Part shown: positions 4,871 through 5,016 of the stretch, in pieces
Layout: every line of letters begins with the position of its first letter
Numbering within the stretch: position 1 is the stretch's first letter
Assembly (NCBI GenBank): GCA_938046705.1
Contig: CALIWP010000283.1
Location: 1 to 5,016 of the forward strand
Direction: 5' to 3'
From: an uncultured Campylobacter sp.
GTDB taxonomy: Bacteria > Campylobacterota > Campylobacteria > Campylobacterales > Campylobacteraceae
DNA length: 5,016 nt
Translations under genes and position numbers: made by a program
Notes under the pieces: model-generated
The model's input: the letters and a program-made list of their open reading frames with translations, nothing else
What the model was told of the DNA's origin: nothing
The model's database searches: none

Positions 4871-5016
4871 TTATCCTAGTTTTTCTTTTAAAAGCTCATT
4901 TACTTTTGCGGGATTAAACGCACCCTTACCCTCTTTCATCGTTTGCCCGACGAAAAATCCAAAAAGCTTGTCCTTACCGCTTTTGTACTCGGCGACCTTG
5001 TCGGCGTTCGTGCTTA
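4871..5016 (-). CDS. gatB: Aspartyl/glutamyl-tRNA amidotransferase subunit B, C-terminal end (5' part outside window)
   Basis: The minus-strand frame runs in from the right edge and ends at TAA (4873-4871), showing 47 residues. The stretch [20 protein letters not shown] followed by [20 protein letters not shown] and LLKEKLG is the typical GatB tail (YqeY-like tRNA-binding domain), with the conserved core [18 protein letters not shown] and the N-P-x-x-V-N-E-L-L ending. GatB is the tRNA-binding subunit of GatCAB, which converts Glu-tRNA(Gln) to Gln-tRNA(Gln) in the cytoplasm (and Asp-tRNA(Asn) where needed), and is used by bacteria lacking a glutaminyl-tRNA synthetase of standard specificity. 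The most upstream two bases form an incomplete codon. A hairpin follows nine bases after the stop, and gpsA is next on the same strand, as I recall for C. jejuni. Confidence 0.92.
   Translation of the reverse strand, partial: STNADKVAEYKSGKDKLFGFFVGQTMKEGKGAFNPAKVNELLKEKLG

Noticed and set aside
1..5016. Mobile elements, CRISPR, prophage, defence or toxin-antitoxin systems
   Set aside because: No transposase or integrase motifs, no regularly spaced repeat-spacer pattern and no att-like duplication; the recognised genes are typical chromosomal ones.

Overview
The window looks like an ordinary chromosomal stretch from a Campylobacter, probably one of the moderate-GC species related to C. showae, C. 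rectus or C. curvus. Three things suggest this. gpsA sits directly downstream of gatB on the same strand, a neighbourhood I recall from C. jejuni. The promoters have a recognisable -10 box but no clear -35 box. The non-coding DNA is saturated with AAATTTGA-type words. The genus is an inference; no rRNA or other strong marker is present.

Layout, left to right. Bases 3-185 are the last 60 codons of an unidentified plus-strand gene. A 303-base convergent spacer follows, with two inverted repeats. Four genes then lie on the minus strand: an AbgA-type M20D amidohydrolase (489-1808), a GH3 beta-N-acetylhexosaminidase of the NagZ type with an N-terminal signal peptide (2199-3284), glycerol-3-phosphate dehydrogenase gpsA (3762-4652), and the last 47 codons of gatB (4871-5014, running off the right edge).

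The genes do not form a tight operon. Spacers between the minus-strand genes are 390, 477 and 217 bases. The three complete genes each have their own -10-like box (weak for gpsA); amidohydrolase and nagZ also have good ribosome binding sites, while gpsA's is poor. A perfect 8-bp hairpin after gatB probably separates it from gpsA. The functions are independent housekeeping or accessory tasks: glutaminyl-tRNA synthesis by transamidation (GatB), the glycerophosphate backbone of phospholipids (GpsA), trimming of peptidoglycan fragments, apparently outside the cytoplasm (NagZ-like), and amide hydrolysis of an N-acyl amino acid such as p-aminobenzoyl-glutamate (AbgA-like).

I see no mobile element, CRISPR array, tRNA, rRNA, toxin-antitoxin pair or defence system, and no convincing new system. 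The most interesting signal is in the non-coding DNA: about 17 exact AAATTTGA octamers, 14 of them in or touching spacers; a near-perfect 18-bp AT-rich inverted repeat at 2059-2106; and an AAATTTG word in sense orientation at or just after all four minus-strand stop codons.
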